Source: DTU064 sp045588245 (lineage in GTDB: Bacteria > Bacillota > Clostridia > Oscillospirales > CAG-272). From it: 64,000 nucleotides of DNA. Below the pieces are notes generated by a model. That model was not told the origin of the DNA. It did no database searches and saw only the letters and a list, made by a program, of their open reading frames with translations. Below are positions 60,194 through 64,000 of this stretch, piece by piece. Position 1 is the stretch's first letter. Each line of letters opens with the position of its first letter. The stretch spans positions 35,440 through 99,439 of the forward strand of contig JAZNDW010000019.1 in the NCBI GenBank assembly GCA_045588245.1. Reading direction: 5' to 3'. The translations under genes and the position numbers were made by a program.

Positions 60194-61489
60194 ATGAACG
60201 ATAATAATTACGAAGATCGAGAGCTTCAGTCGCTCCAAGAAGCGTATGAGGAGCCGAAGAAACCGAAAACAAAAAAACGTGTATCCATACTGACGACGGT
60301 TATAATAGCGATACTCGTTGCGATCGTTACCTTCCAGGTGACATTTATTGCCGTTGACAGTGCATACAGCAAAAAAATGAACGAGGCAATATCAGCAGCC
60401 GGATACGATTCCGAGCTGTTCGTTCGCTTGTCCGAGCTTGTTTCAATTTACAATTCAAAGTATATCGGCGAGATGGACGAACAAAAGACCATCGAATACG
60501 TGCTTGATGCATACGTTGCGTCGATCGACAAGTACGGTCAGTATCTGACGGACGAAGAGTTTGACGCGCTGATGACGGACTATAATGCCGAACTTGTCGG
60601 AATCGGCGTTCACGTAATCTATAATGCCGATTACAACTGCATTGAGATCGTAAACGTTATGCCCGATTCACCCGCAATGGAAGCAGGCGTTGAGCCCGGC
60701 GACCTTGTCGTTTACGTTGGCGAACAGTCTGTTGCTGAGCTTGGCTACTATCCTGCGATAGATCTAATCAAGGGCGAGATCGGCACTTATGCTGAATTTA
60801 CGGTGTACCGCGGCAAGGATTACTCCGAGGTGATCGAATTTTCCGTGCGCCGCGACAAGGTTACGGAGCAGACCGTTATGCATCACGTCATTTCTTTTGA
60901 CGAAACAGTCGGTTACGTTAAGATCCTGAACTTTGATAACGGAACGTACGAGCAGTTTGTTGCGGCTGTTAACGAGCTGCAAAATTCAGGATGTGAGCAA
61001 TTCATTATTGACGTACGTTATAATCCCGGCGGACTTCTGACCTCAGTTGTTGACGTGCTTGACTACCTGCTGCCTGCAGGACCGATCGTACGTCTTGTTG
61101 ACAATGAGGGCAACGAGGAAGTTATCAATTCCGATGCAGGTTACGCGAACCTTGATTTTGTCGTTATCTGTAACGGAAGCACCGCCTCGGCAGGCGAGCT
61201 TTTCACCTCCGCGATCATGGACTATGATGCCGCTCTCGTCATAGGCGAGGTAACGTACGGTAAGGGAACGGTGCAGAGTATTTCAGCGCTCGGTCAGGGC
61301 GGCGGCCTGTCAATTTCATATAAGCTCTACAGCCCTCCGTATTCCGATAACTTTGAGGGCGTAGGCATCAAACCTGACATCGTTGAGCCTTTGTCAGAGG
61401 AGCTTGCAGACAAGAGCGTATTTAAGATCACAGACGAAGAAGACAATCAGATCGGGCGCGCAATAAAGGCGCTTAAAACAGGCAAATAA
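60194..61489 (+). CDS. C-terminal processing protease (S41, CtpA/B-like)
   Basis: This is a 431-residue protein. ATG 60194 lacks a close ribosome site; a GGAG lies 34 bases upstream. A cytoplasmic N-terminus (40 residues) and one helix (35-57) lead to a PDZ domain (IEIVNVMPDSPAMEAGVEPG) and the S41 catalytic region: Ser in VICNGSTASAGELFTSAI, Lys in GEVTYGKGTVQS, and DVRYNPGGLL. It probably cleaves proteins outside the membrane. Clostridial FtsEX-M23-S41 clusters are common. Confidence 0.93.
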   Translation: MNDNNYEDRELQSLQEAYEEPKKPKTKKRVSILTTVIIAILVAIVTFQVTFIAVDSAYSKKMNEAISAAGYDSELFVRLSELVSIYNSKYIGEMDEQKTIEYVLDAYVASIDKYGQYLTDEEFDALMTDYNAELVGIGVHVIYNADYNCIEIVNVMPDSPAMEAGVEPGDLVVYVGEQSVAELGYYPAIDLIKGEIGTYAEFTVYRGKDYSEVIEFSVRRDKVTEQTVMHHVISFDETVGYVKILNFDNGTYEQFVAAVNELQNSGCEQFIIDVRYNPGGLLTSVVDVLDYLLPAGPIVRLVDNEGNEEVINSDAGYANLDFVVICNGSTASAGELFTSAIMDYDAALVIGEVTYGKGTVQSISALGQGGGLSISYKLYSPPYSDNFEGVGIKPDIVEPLSEELADKSVFKITDEEDNQIGRAIKALKTGK

Positions 61490-61510
61490 CAGAAAGGTTT
61501 GGCACACATC

Positions 61511-62005
61511 ATGAGTGAAATTAAGAAGCAGCAGTATACAGAGGACGGTTACCGCGCCCTCGTTGAAGAATATGAATATCTGAAGAACGTTCGCCGCGGC
61601 GAGGTTAAGGATGCGCTGGCGATAGCACGTTCTTACGGTGACCTTTCCGAGAACAGCGAATACGACGAAGCGAAGGACGAACAGGCAAGAGTTGAGGGCA
61701 GAATCAACGAGCTTGACAACCTCATCAAAAATGCCGTTGTCGTTAAAGAAACGGAAGTTGACTCTTCTGTCGTAAGCCTTGGCGCGTACGTAAAAGTGTA
61801 TGACGAGGAATTCGAGGAAGAGATCGAATATAACATCGTCGGCTCCAATGAAGCAAATGCACTGCTCGGCAATATTTCCGATCAGTCCCCCATCGGATCG
61901 GCTCTTATCGGTAAGAAAGTTGGCGATACTGTCGTTGCACATACTCCCTCGGGCGCAACGATCACGCTCCGCGTCCTTGAAGTAGGCCGTACAAAGAATC
62001 AGTAA
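61511..62005 (+). CDS. greA: Transcription elongation factor GreA
   Basis: This is a 164-residue protein. The start is ATG 61511 with AAAGG 14 bases upstream, a little far; an in-frame TTG four codons earlier is too close to it. N-terminal coiled coil with GDLSENSEYDEAKDEQARVE (the conserved acidic tip) and a C-terminal FKBP-like domain with GKKVGDTVVAHTPSGATITL. It stimulates RNA cleavage by stalled RNA polymerase. It sits between the S41 protease and lysS, the usual greA-lysS order. Confidence 0.96.
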   Translation: MSEIKKQQYTEDGYRALVEEYEYLKNVRRGEVKDALAIARSYGDLSENSEYDEAKDEQARVEGRINELDNLIKNAVVVKETEVDSSVVSLGAYVKVYDEEFEEEIEYNIVGSNEANALLGNISDQSPIGSALIGKKVGDTVVAHTPSGATITLRVLEVGRTKNQ

Positions 62006-62044
62006 ACAAAGGTCATACAGAGTATAACTGAAAGGTCGAACAAT

Positions 62045-63550
62045 ATGAACGAAAACGAAAATGTACAGAACGCCGGCGTAACTACCGAAGCGGAGATTTC
62101 GGATCTGCTTCGCGTCCGCCGCGAGAAGCTTGCGGCGCTTACAGAATCCGGCAACAATCCTTACGTTATAACCAAGTACGATCAGACCCATCACGCAACC
62201 GAGATCAAGGATAATTTCGACGCGCTCGAAGGACAGGGCGTTTCCGTTGCTGGACGTCTTATGTCGAAGAGAATCATGGGTAAGGCATCGTTCTGCAATC
62301 TGCAGGACCTCAGCGGCAACATTCAGTCCTACGTTGCACGCGATTCGATCGGCGAAGAGGAATATAAGGCATTCAAAAAGCTCGATATCGGCGATCTTAT
62401 CGGTATCAAGGGTCAGGTCTTCAAGACAAAAACAGGCGAGACCTCCATTCACGCCGAATCCGTAACGCTTCTTTCGAAGAGCCTTCAGATCCTTCCCGAG
62501 AAGTTCCACGGTCTAACAAATACAGATCTGCGTTACCGTCAGCGTTACGTTGACCTTATCATGAACGCAGACACAAAAAAGACTTTTATCAATCGCTCGA
62601 AGATAATCAGCACGATCCGCCGTTATCTTGACGCGCAGGGCTTCATGGAAGTTGAAACTCCCATGCTCGTGTCCAATGCGGGCGGCGCTGCGGCAAGACC
62701 GTTTGAAACACATTTCAATGCACTTGATCTTGACGTCAAGCTTCGCATTTCTCTTGAGCTTTATCTGAAGCGACTCATCGTCGGCGGCATGGAAAAGGTT
62801 TACGAGATCGGCCGCGTTTTCCGTAACGAGGGACTTGACACTCGTCATAACCCCGAGTTTACGCTGATGGAGCTCTATCAGGCGTACACGGATTATCATG
62901 GCATGATGGATCTTACCGAAAATCTTTACCGTTACGTTGCACAGGAAGTGCTCGGAACGACCGTTATCTCCTATAACGGCATTGAGATGGATCTCGGCAA
63001 GCCGTTTGCACGTATCACGATGCTTGACGCCGTTAAGCAGTATTCTGGCGTTGATTTTAACGAGATTAAAACGCTCGAAGAGGCTCGCGCAATAGCGAAG
63101 GAGCATCACATTGAGTACGAGACTCGCCACGGCAAGGGCGACATTCTCAATCTTTTCTTTGAAACGTATGTTGAAGAGCATCTCGTTCAGCCGACATTCG
63201 TTATGGATCACCCGATCGAGATCTCGCCGCTCACAAAGAAGAAGCCCGAGAATCCCGAATACGTTGAGCGCTTCGAGTTCTTTATGAACGGTTGGGAAAT
63301 GGCAAACGCATATTCCGAGCTCAATGACCCTATCGATCAGCGCGAACGCTTCCGCGCACAGGAAGCGCTGCTTGCTCAGGGCGACGAAGAAGCAAATACG
63401 ACCGACGAGGACTTCCTCTATGCGTTAGAGCTTGGTATGCCGCCTACAGGCGGTATCGGCTTCGGCATCGACCGTATGGTAATGCTTCTTACAGACAGCC
63501 CGTCCATCCGCGACGTGCTGTTGTTCCCCACAATGAAGCCACTCGATTAA
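62045..63550 (+). CDS. lysS: Lysyl-tRNA synthetase (class II)
   Basis: This is a 501-residue class IIb synthetase. GAAAGG before the ATG. The N-terminal OB fold (VSVAGRLMSKRIMGKASFCN) binds the anticodon; catalytic motifs include RYRQRYVDLIMN, FMEVETPML, GRVFRNEGLDTRHNPEFT and motif 3 GGIGFGIDRMVMLLT. The length is normal. It is last in the ftsE-to-lysS run and followed by a terminator. Confidence 0.97.
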   Translation: MNENENVQNAGVTTEAEISDLLRVRREKLAALTESGNNPYVITKYDQTHHATEIKDNFDALEGQGVSVAGRLMSKRIMGKASFCNLQDLSGNIQSYVARDSIGEEEYKAFKKLDIGDLIGIKGQVFKTKTGETSIHAESVTLLSKSLQILPEKFHGLTNTDLRYRQRYVDLIMNADTKKTFINRSKIISTIRRYLDAQGFMEVETPMLVSNAGGAAARPFETHFNALDLDVKLRISLELYLKRLIVGGMEKVYEIGRVFRNEGLDTRHNPEFTLMELYQAYTDYHGMMDLTENLYRYVAQEVLGTTVISYNGIEMDLGKPFARITMLDAVKQYSGVDFNEIKTLEEARAIAKEHHIEYETRHGKGDILNLFFETYVEEHLVQPTFVMDHPIEISPLTKKKPENPEYVERFEFFMNGWEMANAYSELNDPIDQRERFRAQEALLAQGDEEANTTDEDFLYALELGMPPTGGIGFGIDRMVMLLTDSPSIRDVLLFPTMKPLD

Positions 63551-63640
63551 GAAAATGCCGTAAAATAGCGGTATTACAGGGTTTTCAAAGACCTACAAAA
63601 ACCGATTTACGACACATTTACGACAAATGAAAAAATGAAG

Positions 63641-63677
63641 ACACCCTATGACCGTAAAAAGTCATAGGGTGTTTTTT
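63641..63677. terminator. Terminator after lysS
   Basis: A 12-bp stem ACACCCTATGAC/GTCATAGGGTGT (63641-63652 with 63661-63672) has an eight-base loop and a T run. On the minus strand it can also serve the gene that ends at 63716, though the T run is shorter there. Confidence 0.88.
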
Positions 63678-63715
63678 GCATATTCTTATCAAACAGCCGA
63701 CAAATTGGAATTGGT

Positions 63716-64000
63716 TTAATCCTTGCTTAACACTTTTTTCTGCCAAGACTTTTTTTCGCATTGAGGGCAACGCATATATCTTGTTCTGCCCATGTGCGGA
63801 GCCATAGCAACGGCTCTATATGTCGGTGCATATCGGTGTCCGCATTCTTTGCATGTATAATATCCTGCCACTTGCTCCATCCGCAGTGCATAGAAGCAAC
63901 CCGCTAAGAACAAAACAAATCCAAATACAATGAGAGTAATTCTTAGTCCATTTGACATTTGCACAAAAGCGGCAACAAATATCAAAGCAAAAAGAACGAC
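63716..64000 (-). CDS. Membrane protein with C-terminal zinc ribbon (partial)
   Basis: The reading frame is open to the window edge, so the N-terminus is missing or begins near 63985. Two hydrophobic segments (ending FVAAFVQM, and LRITLIVFGFVLFLAGCFYAL) are followed by a zinc ribbon: YYTCKECGHRY, then MRCPQCEKKSW with AMAPHMGRTRY between them. This is a known clostridial family with no proved function. It resembles the zinc-ribbon paralogues at the window start only in having membrane helices and a ribbon. Confidence 0.75.
   Translation of the reverse strand, partial: VVLFALIFVAAFVQMSNGLRITLIVFGFVLFLAGCFYALRMEQVAGYYTCKECGHRYAPTYRAVAMAPHMGRTRYMRCPQCEKKSWQKKVLSKD

Overview
The window looks like a chromosomal segment of an anaerobic Clostridia-type bacterium (Bacillota), probably a gut or rumen lineage. 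The evidence is a complete Rnf ion-pumping complex, a CIRCE element before hrcA-grpE-dnaK-dnaJ, a Gram-positive LexA box before uvrB, a T-box leader, an A-type RNase P RNA, strong AGGAGG ribosome binding sites with some TTG/GTG starts, sigma-A promoters that are often close to the consensus TTGACA-N17-TATAAT, and plant-polysaccharide enzymes. No phage, IS element or CRISPR array was seen. Most of the window is housekeeping.

Layout. 1-2.2 kb: an accessory patch with a tandem family of small membrane proteins ending in a zinc ribbon (one cut by the window edge), a DUF4177-like protein, and a divergent HTH regulator/small-protein pair sharing a palindromic operator-like site. 2.3-6.7 kb: trmB (-); then (+) a HAAS-like/DUF4097-like membrane pair, a TSCPD protein and a CofE-like ligase. 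6.8-14.6 kb: a seven-gene minus-strand operon, yqhQ(DUF1385)-prmC-leuA-cimA-ddl-pncC-pfkA. 14.8-16.4 kb: an AraC regulator and an FAD synthetase without its riboflavin kinase half. 16.6-22.5 kb: rnfCDGEAB followed by a NusG-II-domain protein and a Gx transporter. 22.6-24.9 kb: metY-metA, the acetyl-homoserine route to homocysteine/methionine. 24.9-30.7 kb: polA, DUF1846, gpsA-like and a histidine phosphatase. 30.7-32.8 kb: an acyl-CoA synthetase (-) with a T-box leader, the most surprising regulatory feature here. 32.8-34.9 kb: an amidohydrolase, a PHP phosphoesterase and rnpB. 35-43.7 kb: carbohydrate enzymes (a surface GH43, a GH127, and a large heparinase II/III-like protein) around an APH(3')-like kinase and tRNA-Lys. 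43.8-49.1 kb: MazG-like, uvrB, uvrA. 49.2-55.2 kb: the heat-shock operon plus prmA. 55.3-63.6 kb: rsmE, a CdaR-like regulator, ftsE-ftsX-M23 hydrolase-S41 protease, greA and lysS. The window ends in a partial zinc-ribbon membrane protein (-).

Functional links: ftsEX and the adjacent coiled-coil M23 enzyme form a division/wall-hydrolysis module. metA (acetyl type by its Glu signature) makes the substrate of metY. leuA and cimA start leucine and isoleucine synthesis. The Rnf operon couples ferredoxin and NAD+ to ion transport. The GH43/GH127/lyase-like genes suggest use of arabinose-containing plant polymers. The clearest candidates for something undescribed are the T-box upstream of an acyl-CoA synthetase, the operator-linked HTH/small-protein pair, the 19-bp iterons in front of the uvrB promoter, and the 1120-residue heparinase II/III-like protein.
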